In this document: positions 1-6,543 of the stretch, one piece after another | How the letters are laid out: each line of letters begins with the position of its first letter | Position numbering within the stretch: the stretch's first letter is position 1 | Source: Chlamydiia bacterium | Lineage (GTDB): Bacteria; Chlamydiota; Chlamydiia; Chlamydiales; SM23-39 | NCBI GenBank assembly: GCA_016194825.1 | Contig: JACQAR010000028.1 | Span: forward strand, 1 to 10,463 | DNA length: 10,463 nt | Reading direction: 5' to 3' | Translations under genes and position numbers: made by a program | Notes under the pieces: model-generated | What the model saw: only the letters and a program-made list of their open reading frames with translations | Database searches by the model: none | What the model was told of the DNA's origin: nothing

Positions 1-68
1 GAGGCCAGTTCCGAGTGGCAGCAAAGCTGCCACGGTTCATTTGACGAGGCCAACCCCTAGTGGGTTGG
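1..68. repeat. Pair of GC-rich intergenic hairpins, each preceded by GAGGCCA
   Basis: Two perfect inverted repeats lie side by side. GTGGCAGC (15-22) pairs with GCTGCCAC (26-33) around an AAA loop. CCAACCC (50-56) pairs with GGGTTGG (62-68) around a five-base loop. The heptamer GAGGCCA occurs at 1-7 and again at 46-52, just before or at the base of each hairpin, so the block reads as two diverged copies of one ~45-base unit. There is no T-tract after either stem, so they are poor intrinsic terminators. They look like members of a dispersed intergenic palindrome family, possibly cut off by the window edge. No gene is visible in 1-196. Confidence 0.5.
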
Positions 69-151
69 GTGAGGAAAAGGAACGGCAATGGCCACAAAAG
101 GGCGATTTTGCCGGGTAAATGAGTTTTGCAATTGGCTCAATTATCCTTTCC

Positions 152-179
152 TTGCAAAATTCACTGGACTCTCTTTAAA
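152..179 (+). promoter_or_regulatory. Possible sigma-70-type promoter for the 197-3845 operon
   Basis: TTGCAA (152-157) and TTTAAA (174-179) are separated by 16 bases. Each matches the consensus hexamer at four of six positions. Transcription would start about ten bases before the ATG at 197. TTGCAA also sits in the right arm of an inverted repeat, TTTTGCAA (124-131) with TTGCAAAA (152-159), which might be an operator or may be chance. The call rests only on weak hexamer matches and position. Confidence 0.25.
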
Positions 180-196
180 GTAGATCTCTTGAGATT

Positions 197-949
197 ATGC
201 CCGTTTTTGAGCTACCACCAAACCTAGGAAGAAGTGCAACCCGCTCGCTAAGTCTCCTCTTTGTGCTAAAAGAATTCCAAGAAGCAAATCAGCTATTGGC
301 AACCTTCCCCGATTTTATCACCAATACCCTGCGCGGAGCCCACCTATCCGACGAGATGACCGAAGTGCTCAGCTTTGTAGATAAATTTTACCTGCTCTCT
401 GTAGCATCGCGCTGGGTTCGTAAACGAGGCCTATTTGACCTGCTTTGCTTTTATTGCGAAATCTTGCTACAAGCATCTGGAGCAGCAAATGAACTCACTC
501 CGATGGTGATGGAAGAGACGCGCAGATTGATTTTGGGATTCCGTTCAAAAATGGTCGCCTGGAAAAGAACACCGGCCCTCCACCCGCTCGATGCGATATT
601 TGCCTACTGTCTAGAAATATATGAAGAATTGACAGATAAAATGAGACAACTCTTTCAGAGCCTGACCCCTAATTTCATTGAATCTCGCACCGACGAAAAT
701 GTTCTCATCCATCTGATTGAAAACCGGAAAAAACTCAACGCCTATCTAGGAGAGGGAACGATTGAACATTTGCTGAAAGCACTCTCTCCCAATGGATTTT
801 CTCTTTTGCGGACCGCCATTTGTGAGGGATTTACAAGGCGAGGATTTTCAGCATTCTATGAGGAAAAAGAACCTCTTCTGGACATCCTCGAGCATGAACT
901 AGAAGAAGAGGAAGCATGCCTAGCGCAAAGTCCTACGCTCTGCAGCTAA
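197..949 (+). CDS. Unrecognised helical protein, first gene of the priA operon
   Basis: A 250-residue protein that I do not recognise. It has no signal peptide, no clear membrane segment and no nucleotide-binding motif. The sequence looks almost entirely alpha-helical, with many leucines and charged residues, and ends in an acidic stretch (LEHELEEEE, about residues 231-239), so a soluble cytoplasmic protein is likely. The ribosome site before ATG 197 is weak (GAG three bases upstream), so the start is not secure, although the frame is open and codon use resembles the next two genes. Its last 34 bases overlap the next gene, whose Shine-Dalgarno-like AAGAGG lies inside this coding sequence. That argues for translational coupling and a shared operon with priA. 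It could be a chlamydia-specific conserved protein. No function is proposed. Confidence 0.7.
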   Translation: MPVFELPPNLGRSATRSLSLLFVLKEFQEANQLLATFPDFITNTLRGAHLSDEMTEVLSFVDKFYLLSVASRWVRKRGLFDLLCFYCEILLQASGAANELTPMVMEETRRLILGFRSKMVAWKRTPALHPLDAIFAYCLEIYEELTDKMRQLFQSLTPNFIESRTDENVLIHLIENRKKLNAYLGEGTIEHLLKALSPNGFSLLRTAICEGFTRRGFSAFYEEKEPLLDILEHELEEEEACLAQSPTLCS

Positions 950-1683
950 CACGCCAGCTCCTTACGGTTTTGCAAAACCACAAAGGACCGATCTTGGCTT
1001 CCCCTGAAGAGGCCGACTTCTTTCGCAAACACTATAAAAAAACCACACGCCGCCCCCCACCCATTATAGCAAAAACACCGCCTCCTATAGAGACACCACC
1101 CCCACCCCTCCTCGCTACCCCAGTTGCACCCCCGCTTCCACCCTCCAAGAAAATAGCGCTAGAAGAACCCCCACCTCTTCCCCCTCCAGCTCCCATCCGC
1201 TCCGAAATCCGGCTCATCTTCGAAAAAATCGCCCCCCACTTTCCTCTCATTGCCGATATTCCGAACGATTCCCAAGCCCAGAAAATCGCCCATCGCTGGA
1301 AAACAAAAAACCAATCGGCCCCCATCTCGATTCTATCGTATGCAGAGCCACCGGAGCACAAAAAATTCCTCGAACACATGGCACGTGCCATCGACCTCTC
1401 CTTTGGCTCAGCAAAACTCATCGTTGTGGATGGGATTGAAAAAGAAAAACAATGGGAGGCATTTCTCTCTGTCCCCGATCTCAAATGGATCCTCTGCTGC
1501 GACTATACGCTCTGGCAATTGAGCGAACTGATGCGCCATTTTCGGGAAATCCCGGCCTCTTCCAAACGCTTTTTAGGAAAAGTGCCACTCTTTCTTCTCC
1601 CTGATCTTACTCTCTATCTCAAAGACCCTCTTCTCAAGCGATCTCTCTGGAAGGCACTATGTCAAACCCTCGCCTCTTCGTAG
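916..1683 (+). CDS. Proline-rich-linker protein with a possible HolD (Pol III psi)-like C-terminus
   Basis: A 255-residue protein in three parts: a short helical and basic N-terminus (1-46), a low-complexity proline linker (47-93, 22 prolines in 47 residues), and a folded C-terminal domain (about 95-255). The C-terminal domain alternates strand-like segments (ISILSY, KLIVVDGI, KWILCCDY) with helices. It ends in a stretch of the form PxLxxYLKDPLLKRSLWKALC (230-249). E. coli HolD, the psi subunit of the polymerase III clamp loader, ends with a similar Leu/Asn-Pro/Arg-Leu-Trp helix, and a neighbouring priA would fit a replisome role. This resemblance is from memory and weak. The start at 916 is supported by AAGAGG five bases upstream. 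The gene overlaps its upstream neighbour by 34 bases and priA by 25, so the three are surely co-transcribed. The safe reading is a conserved hypothetical protein. Confidence 0.72.
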   Translation: MPSAKSYALQLTRQLLTVLQNHKGPILASPEEADFFRKHYKKTTRRPPPIIAKTPPPIETPPPPLLATPVAPPLPPSKKIALEEPPPLPPPAPIRSEIRLIFEKIAPHFPLIADIPNDSQAQKIAHRWKTKNQSAPISILSYAEPPEHKKFLEHMARAIDLSFGSAKLIVVDGIEKEKQWEAFLSVPDLKWILCCDYTLWQLSELMRHFREIPASSKRFLGKVPLFLLPDLTLYLKDPLLKRSLWKALCQTLASS

Positions 1684-3845
1684 AGGTCGTCCTCGACCAA
1701 AGCCTCACCAAACCGCTCGACTACGAAGTGCCCCTCGCCTGGCAACAAGACGCACAGATCGGCGTGCGCGTAGAAGTTCCCCTCAAAACTTCTGTAAAAA
1801 AGGGGACCATCACCCAGGTCAAATCCCATACCCAGTGGCCCACAGTCAAATCCATCCTCCGCCTCCTCTCTTCTGAAAAAGAGCTTTCCGACTCGCAGTG
1901 GAAACTCGCACAATGGATGTCCCACTACTACGCTACACCGCTACAAAAAGTATTGAAATGCTTCATCCCACCCCACATCCGCAAAGAGGTTCAGCCCAAA
2001 AAACAACTCTGGGTCACCCTCCTCAAAAGTAAAGAAGTAGCTCTCAGCTATATTGAAAAAAACAGAAACACCCCCCAAGCTACCGTTTTAGAGCAACTCC
2101 TCGCAACTACGCGCGGCATTTTCTTTGCCGAATTGCACGTCTCAAAAGCCACACTCAAACCACTGCTCCAGGACAAATGGATTGCCATCGAAAGCATTCT
2201 CACCACAGAAGAGTTCCTCCTCGAAGAAGAGTTTTTCCCCACGCAAGCAAAAAATTTCAATCCCGAACAACAAAGCTGCTTTGATGCCATCGCAGCCTCG
2301 TTAGAGAAACAATGCTACGAGACCCACCTCATCCAAGGGATCACCGGGAGCGGGAAAACCGAGATCTATCTCCAAGCAATCCAAAAAACACTCGATCTGG
2401 GAAGAAACGCGATCCTACTCGTCCCCGAAATTTCCCTCACCTCACAGACCATTGAGCGGTTTCGCTCTCGCTTCTCCGAAAAAATCGCCATTCTCCACCA
2501 CCGCAGAACCTTAGGAGAGAGAACGCACGCTTGGGAAGAGCTGCGCAGCGGCAAAATCCGGATCGCCATCGGCGCACGCTCCGCAGTCTTTTGCCCTATC
2601 CAGAAACTAGGCCTCATCATCGTTGACGAAGAGCACGACGGCTCTTATAAACAAAGCGAAGAGTGCCCCTGTTACTCGGCGCGCGATGTCGCTATCAAAC
2701 GGGCCCATATCGAACAAGCAGTGGCCCTCCTCGGCAGCGCCACACCCGCCATCGAATCGCGCTACAACGCCGATATCGGCAAATACCGGCTCCATAAACT
2801 CCAGCTGCGCGCCAATGCAGCAACTCTCCCCACTGTCCAGATTGTCGATATGAAACAAGCAAGGCAAATCGCCCAAGGCTTTACCCATTTTTCCCCACAA
2901 CTGCTAGATAAAATCGAACAAAGACTCGCACAAGGAGAACAAACCCTCCTTTTTCTCAACAAACGGGGCTACCACCGACAACAAGTCTGCGCCCAGTGCC
3001 GCGCTATCTCCAAATGTCCCCATTGCGATCTGGCCCTCACCTTCCACCGCCAAGAACATCACCTCCGCTGCCATCTCTGCGATTACCAGAGCCCCGTCCA
3101 TCGCACGTGTCCCTCTTGCGGCGCTGTAGAGTCTCTTTCCTTCAAAGGATTTGGCACCGAACACGTGGAACGATCGCTCCACGCCATTTTCCCCGACATC
3201 CGCACCCTCAGGATGGATCGCGACACGACCCGGAAGAAAAATAGCCACGAAGATCTCTTCAAACAATTCCGCTCTCACAAAGCCGATGTCCTCATCGGGA
3301 CCCAGATGATCGCCAAAGGGTTTCACTTCCCCGCAGTGACCCTCGTCGGAGTGCTCAATCCCGACTCTGCGCTCATGATCCCCGATTTTCGCTCCACAGA
3401 ATGGGCCTTCCAAATTCTCACACAGGTCGCCGGAAGAGCTGGCAGATCCCAGCTGCCGGGTGAAGTGATTTTTCAGACCTTTCTGCCCGAACATCCTGTC
3501 CTACACTTCGCCGCTTCCCAAAATTATGAAGCCTTTTATGAGGCAGCGCTTGCTGAAAGAAAACAATTTCTCTACCCCCCCTTTTGCCACCTAGTCAAGC
3601 TCGTCTTTAGCCACACGGATCCCCAAAAAGCAGAGGAACAAGCCCACGCTGTCTTTCACATTCTTTCCCAATGCTCTGAAATTCAGGCGCTTCCAGTCAC
3701 AACTTCTGGTCATCCAAAAATTTCAAATCAGTACTACTATCAATTCATCATTAAAGCGAAAAAAGTTTTATCAATAAACAACCCGTTAAATAACATACAA
3801 TCAAAATTTAAAATTGATATAGATCCATTATCAACTTTTTATTAA
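1659..3845 (+). CDS. priA: Primosomal protein N', replication-restart DNA helicase PriA
   Basis: PriA recognises stalled forks and D-loops, unwinds DNA 3'-5' and starts reloading of the replicative helicase. The 728-residue protein is full length for the family. After the N-terminal DNA-binding region it shows Walker A GITGSGKT (227-234), the DEEH helicase box (323-326), eight zinc-binding cysteines in four CxxC pairs (444/447, 453/456, 471/474, 484/487), GFGTE (497-501), and the motif VI-like VAGRAGR (590-596). The C-terminus ends in the family's IDIDPLS. GGAAGG upstream of ATG 1659 is a good ribosome site, and the start overlaps the preceding gene by 25 bases. An oddity is that from about 3700 the G+C falls to roughly 24% (39 of 160 bases counted in 3701-3860) and codons switch from C-ending to A/T-ending, although the protein stays PriA-like. 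In Chlamydia trachomatis priA is, as I recall, CT778, close to lysS and cysS as here. Confidence 0.97.
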   Translation: MSNPRLFVEVVLDQSLTKPLDYEVPLAWQQDAQIGVRVEVPLKTSVKKGTITQVKSHTQWPTVKSILRLLSSEKELSDSQWKLAQWMSHYYATPLQKVLKCFIPPHIRKEVQPKKQLWVTLLKSKEVALSYIEKNRNTPQATVLEQLLATTRGIFFAELHVSKATLKPLLQDKWIAIESILTTEEFLLEEEFFPTQAKNFNPEQQSCFDAIAASLEKQCYETHLIQGITGSGKTEIYLQAIQKTLDLGRNAILLVPEISLTSQTIERFRSRFSEKIAILHHRRTLGERTHAWEELRSGKIRIAIGARSAVFCPIQKLGLIIVDEEHDGSYKQSEECPCYSARDVAIKRAHIEQAVALLGSATPAIESRYNADIGKYRLHKLQLRANAATLPTVQIVDMKQARQIAQGFTHFSPQLLDKIEQRLAQGEQTLLFLNKRGYHRQQVCAQCRAISKCPHCDLALTFHRQEHHLRCHLCDYQSPVHRTCPSCGAVESLSFKGFGTEHVERSLHAIFPDIRTLRMDRDTTRKKNSHEDLFKQFRSHKADVLIGTQMIAKGFHFPAVTLVGVLNPDSALMIPDFRSTEWAFQILTQVAGRAGRSQLPGEVIFQTFLPEHPVLHFAASQNYEAFYEAALAERKQFLYPPFCHLVKLVFSHTDPQKAEEQAHAVFHILSQCSEIQALPVTTSGHPKISNQYYYQFIIKAKKVLSINNPLNNIQSKFKIDIDPLSTFY
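3814..3843 (+). promoter_or_regulatory. Possible promoter for the kinase-like gene, inside the priA tail
   Basis: TTGATA (3814-3819, five of six matches to the -35 consensus) and TTTATT (3838-3843, four of six to the -10) are 18 bases apart in the AT-rich end of priA. The 14 bases between priA and the next ATG cannot hold a promoter. AT-rich DNA gives such matches by chance, so this is tentative. Confidence 0.25.
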
Positions 3846-3858
3846 AAATAGAAATTAA

Positions 3859-3886
3859 CATGCGAACGAATTATTCTATTCGCATG
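3859..3886 (+). promoter_or_regulatory. Hairpin covering both candidate start codons of the kinase-like gene
   Basis: CATGCGAA (3859-3866) and TTCGCATG (3879-3886) are exact reverse complements. Between them GAAT and ATTC (3868-3871, 3873-3876) can extend the stem past a small internal loop. One arm holds ATG 3860 and the other holds ATG 3884, the two in-frame starts. In RNA both could be masked. There is no T-tract, so it is not an intrinsic terminator for priA. A role in translation control or as a DNA-binding site is inference. Confidence 0.4.
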
Positions 3887-5137
3887 AACATTTTTGGACC
3901 GCTATCTTCGCAAGCACCTTCGCTGTTACCCGCCACCCCAGCTCCACGTTCTACAGGACTGCTGATTAGACGTGCGATTGCGGGAAATGAAAATGGCGGG
4001 GAATCCGCAGCACAAGCAGCAGCATCCGGATTGCTACAAAGAGTCCCATCGCTGCTCTCTTCTACCGCACTGACGGGGAGACAGTTGGTTTTGGGAACTG
4101 TAAATAAAGCGGCATCTGCAACGCAAGCAGCAGCGTCCGGAGTGCTACCAAAAGTGCCATCGCTTTTCTTAGTGAAACGAACAGGGACGCAACTGGAACA
4201 GGCACACGCCCCATCTCCAGCTCCGACTAGCGACCCCGCCCCCTCTTCAACACCCACCCCTGCAGTCTTACCAGATGTGTCTGCCTTTGAGGTGTTCCGG
4301 CCCAGCGCCTCGAGCTATAATCCGCCTCCGCTTCTTGTGAAAAAACCGAGACAACTAGCCAATTCATTTGTGGAGAAGACTTGTGAGCTTACCGAGCTTG
4401 TAAGATTTGAGACGACGCTTTCTGGACCACTGACGACTCTAACAAAAAAGAAGCTATTAGGTTCCGGAGAATACCATAACGTCTATCTACTTGTTGAGTC
4501 AGACAAATACGTTCTCAAGCTCTGTCGACCTGAGATACTGGCATCGGAAATGAACAGTTCGAAAACAGCAGAAAGGTGGGGGGCTCTCCTGCTCCAGTAC
4601 ATGCAAGTCAAAGAAACAAAAATCCCCTGTGCCCAAATCCGGAGCTTTGACGACATACTCCAGACAGATGATGAAAGACGCGGGGAATTGGATAAAATTA
4701 TTAAAAATCCCGCATTCCATGCAGACAAGCTCAAGCTCTTAACGGACTGGGTCAAAAAATACATTCCTCACTACGCCCTCATCGTACAAAAAGCGACTGA
4801 TACCACCACCAATAAGCTCGAAGACTATTACCTTCAGACTCAGCCTTTTGAAGTCCCTCAACCCGGCTCTTTTTTGTATGCCGTGCAACAAGCTTTAAAA
4901 GCTGCTTATGAATACAAAGGGATAGGAGGAGTGCAAGGAATTCCCATCGACCCAAAAAGATCCAATTGGGGAAAAATCGATGGTAAATGGACGCTGCTCG
5001 ATCTCAGGGATGCAGTAGTGGACCCCGACCTCTCCGATCCCTTGCTCAATCAAATCCTAAGAGAACTGACCGACCACCCCGAAATGGCGAAGTGGCTCGA
5101 TCCTCGCGTCCCAGAAAGCGAAAAGCGGCCAAAATAA
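3860..5137 (+). CDS. Putative protein-kinase-fold protein with low-complexity N-terminus (candidate effector)
   Basis: A 425-residue protein in two halves. Residues 1-165 are Ala/Ser/Pro/Thr-rich, look disordered and contain an internal duplication. Residues ~180-405 look like an atypical protein kinase. A glycine-rich loop GSGEYHNVY (201-209) is followed by YVLK with the candidate ATP-binding Lys220, and a possible helix-C Glu238. DPKRSN (364-369) has the same Asp-to-Asn spacing as the canonical DLKPEN catalytic loop. LLDLRD follows, with Asp381 twelve residues after Asn369, in the position of the DFG aspartate. Only ~44 residues follow Asp381, so the C-lobe would be very short, and Lys220 to Asp364 (144 residues) is longer than in typical kinases. 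There is no signal peptide or membrane segment. An intracellular chlamydia could deliver such a protein by type III secretion, but that is inference. There is no clear ribosome site for either ATG (3860 or 3884). An aminoglycoside-phosphotransferase-like or other small-molecule kinase is an alternative. Confidence 0.72.
   Translation: MRTNYSIRMNIFGPLSSQAPSLLPATPAPRSTGLLIRRAIAGNENGGESAAQAAASGLLQRVPSLLSSTALTGRQLVLGTVNKAASATQAAASGVLPKVPSLFLVKRTGTQLEQAHAPSPAPTSDPAPSSTPTPAVLPDVSAFEVFRPSASSYNPPPLLVKKPRQLANSFVEKTCELTELVRFETTLSGPLTTLTKKKLLGSGEYHNVYLLVESDKYVLKLCRPEILASEMNSSKTAERWGALLLQYMQVKETKIPCAQIRSFDDILQTDDERRGELDKIIKNPAFHADKLKLLTDWVKKYIPHYALIVQKATDTTTNKLEDYYLQTQPFEVPQPGSFLYAVQQALKAAYEYKGIGGVQGIPIDPKRSNWGKIDGKWTLLDLRDAVVDPDLSDPLLNQILRELTDHPEMAKWLDPRVPESEKRPK
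4001..4195 (+). repeat. Internal tandem duplication, 37-codon period, in the kinase-like protein
   Basis: Residues 48-76 and 85-112 of the encoded protein are two copies of one unit. Shared elements in order are SA(A/T)QAAASG(L/V)L, VPSL(L/F), then TG(R/T)QL. The offset is 111 bases (37 codons) over the first part. A more decayed third copy may be present at residues 20-36 (PSLL followed by TGLL). The repeat lies wholly in the low-complexity N-terminus and not in the kinase-like domain. It may have grown by slippage or unequal crossing over. Confidence 0.7.
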
Positions 5138-5175
5138 TCCGCAAAAGCGACGAAGCCTGTTTCAACGACAGACTC

Positions 5176-5379
5176 TTAGTTCTTCCAGCGGTGACGGATC
5201 GTGTGCCAGTTGACTACGGTGTAGATCGCTGAAATGCCCACGAGCGCATCAAAAAATCTCAGCAGCCAACCCGGACAAATCAAAAAGTCGAGCAAATCAA
5301 ACTCGACAAATCCCACCAGCCCTGCATTGAACGCGCTGATCAGAATCAAAATGATTGCAATAGTGTCTACTTTTTTCAT
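5176..5379 (-). CDS. DUF378-type small inner-membrane protein
   Basis: A 67-residue protein, recognised by its pattern: MKKVDTIAIILILISAFNAG (residues 1-20), then LVGFVEFDLLDFL, then a second hydrophobic segment GWLLRFFDALVGISAIYTVV ending in a basic tail. DUF378 proteins are 60-75 residues long with two membrane helices and the same LDxIAxxLxxIGALNWGLVG signature; their function is unknown. The frame is open further upstream to a TTG at 5436, but ATG 5379 is chosen because GAGGA lies seven bases before it and because family members begin with Met-Lys-x-hydroxyl/Asp. The gene stands alone on the minus strand. It converges on the kinase-like gene, with 38 bases between stop codons, and diverges from the barrel-protein gene. 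Confidence 0.82.
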   Translation of the reverse strand: MKKVDTIAIILILISAFNAGLVGFVEFDLLDFLICPGWLLRFFDALVGISAIYTVVNWHTIRHRWKN

Positions 5380-5537
5380 CGTATATTCCTCACTGTCTCT
5401 TTTCGCACCTTTAACACGCCGCCCCTTTTTTGACAAATGAAGGCCGAAATCTTTTCTGTCATATCAACATTTTTGTTAAGTTGATTTAAAGATGGAGTTA
5501 AGCGATGATGAGTTCGTTGTCACAAAAAAGGAGACTT
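5380..5537. promoter_or_regulatory. Divergent intergenic region with an inverted repeat
   Basis: This 158-base spacer must hold the start signals for the DUF378 gene (minus) and the barrel-protein gene (plus). ATCAAC (5463-5468) and GTTGAT (5480-5485) form a six-base inverted repeat with an AT-rich core, placed as an operator would be for the plus-strand gene. TTGACA (5430-5435) is a perfect -35 hexamer, but no -10-like hexamer lies 16-18 bases after it. On the minus strand the overlapping TTGTCA is followed, 17 bases on, only by a poor hexamer. The exact promoters are not resolved. Confidence 0.3.
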
Positions 5538-6308
5538 ATGAAGTCACTAGCGATTTATGCGATTGCAATTGCAACAACAGCATTTGCAAACAGTTCTGAT
5601 GCACCAATTGCGCCAACAGAACGCAAGTTGAAAGCAGCAGAAAACTACAATCAATTGAGTTTTGGACCGACTGTATTTTGGCAACATTTCGATGAGAAGC
5701 ACGAAGCCACAAATACAGAAGCGAAATCCAATGGCGTATTTGGCGGAGCCGCTCTTCGCTATGAGTATGTAAGACCCGATTACTTCTACTCTGGCACAGA
5801 TGCGATGTTTTCCGCAGGACAAGTAGATGATGAGAGCACAATTGCTTCCGTCACTACCAGCAAAACAAAGCGCACCTCTTTAGTGGCCAACGCAGAGCAG
5901 CGTTTTGGCTATTCTTTTGCAGTAGACGGACCGCGCTCCAACTTTTCTCCTTTTGTCGGGATTGGTTGGTACTATACCCGTCCGTTTGCAAACCAAGATT
6001 TCTCCAATGATTTTGTCTATGCAACAGCCGGCTTCAAATCGAAGCACGATGTGACAGACACTTTTGCCCTGGGAGTCGTTGGCAAAGCTCTCTATTCTTT
6101 CTACGATAGAGCGCATGTCGCAGGGAAACTCACCACTACCTCTTGGGATGATCCTAAGTGGGGATTTGAAGTGGACGTTCCGCTCACATGGCATCTCAAC
6201 AATGCACATTCTTGGGACTTTACATTCGAGCCTTATTTCCAAGAACTCGATGTATCCAAGAATTTCATGAACGCAGGCGGCCGACTGTTGGCTTCCTACA
6301 ATTTCTAA
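5538..6308 (+). CDS. Outer-membrane beta-barrel protein, secreted by Sec
   Basis: A 256-residue predicted outer-membrane protein. Residues 1-17 are a typical Sec signal peptide (MKSLAIYAIAIATTAFA), with cleavage expected after AFA. The mature part has repeated amphipathic, aromatic-flanked strands (such as QLSFGPTVFWQHF, FSPFVGIGWYYT, WDFTFEPYF) separated by polar loops. It ends in LLASYNF with a C-terminal phenylalanine, the usual sorting signal for the BAM complex. The size suggests a small barrel of about 8-10 strands, and no specific family is recognised. ATG 5538 is chosen over the in-frame ATG 5505 because AAGGAG (5528-5533) lies four bases before it and the signal peptide then starts cleanly. 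The gene is monocistronic: divergent from the DUF378 gene and closed by a strong terminator. It could be a porin-like or adhesion protein. Confidence 0.85.
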   Translation: MKSLAIYAIAIATTAFANSSDAPIAPTERKLKAAENYNQLSFGPTVFWQHFDEKHEATNTEAKSNGVFGGAALRYEYVRPDYFYSGTDAMFSAGQVDDESTIASVTTSKTKRTSLVANAEQRFGYSFAVDGPRSNFSPFVGIGWYYTRPFANQDFSNDFVYATAGFKSKHDVTDTFALGVVGKALYSFYDRAHVAGKLTTTSWDDPKWGFEVDVPLTWHLNNAHSWDFTFEPYFQELDVSKNFMNAGGRLLASYNF

Positions 6309-6341
6309 CCTGTAAACCTCCTAATATTACCTCGGTTAGGT

Positions 6342-6387
6342 GTTCGGGCGGCTGACGATTGCTCTCCAAGGCCGCCCGAACTTTTTT
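6342..6387 (+). terminator. Strong rho-independent terminator of the barrel-protein gene
   Basis: GTTCGGGCGGC (6342-6352) pairs perfectly with GCCGCCCGAAC (6371-6381) over eleven base pairs, nine of them G-C. An 18-base loop lies between, and six T residues follow at once (6382-6387). It starts 34 bases after the stop codon. A smaller CCTAA/TTAGG stem (6320-6324, 6336-6340) precedes it. Confidence 0.93.
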
Positions 6388-6422
6388 CTAGAAGCACGAT
6401 AAGTAATGATATTTATTTTCTC

Positions 6423-6454
6423 ATCGTTCCTATCGTTTCATCGTTTTTATCGTT
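6423..6454. repeat. ATCGTT mini-repeat, four copies
   Basis: ATCGTT occurs at 6423-6428, 6432-6437, 6440-6445 and 6449-6454, with spacings of 9, 8 and 9 bases. Its reverse complement AACGAT appears at 6560-6565 and 6586-6591 inside the tandem hairpin repeat downstream, so the two blocks can pair (TTATCGTT at 6447-6454 with AACGATAA at 6560-6567). A protein-binding array or slippage are both possible. Confidence 0.55.
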
Positions 6455-6543
6455 GATCTTCACGATCAGCAAGACTGTCTTGAAGTCTTGGAGTTGAACG
6501 TTGCCCACAAGTGCGTCGTGTCCAAAACAAGGGAAATGATCAC

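Noticed and set aside
1032..1484. 150-codon minus-strand open frame rich in glycine
   Set aside because: The glycine runs are the complement of the CCC/CCT proline codons of the 916-1683 gene.
2904..3494. 196-codon open frame antisense to priA
   Set aside because: It lies wholly opposite the zinc and helicase motifs of a clear PriA and reflects priA's codon bias.
5430..5435. Perfect TTGACA as the -35 box of the barrel-protein gene
   Set aside because: No -10-like hexamer lies at 16-18 bases. It remains only part of an unresolved intergenic region.
5380..5436. N-terminal extension of the DUF378 protein to a TTG at 5436
   Set aside because: The extra 19 residues are basic and unlike the family, while ATG 5379 has a well-spaced GAGGA.
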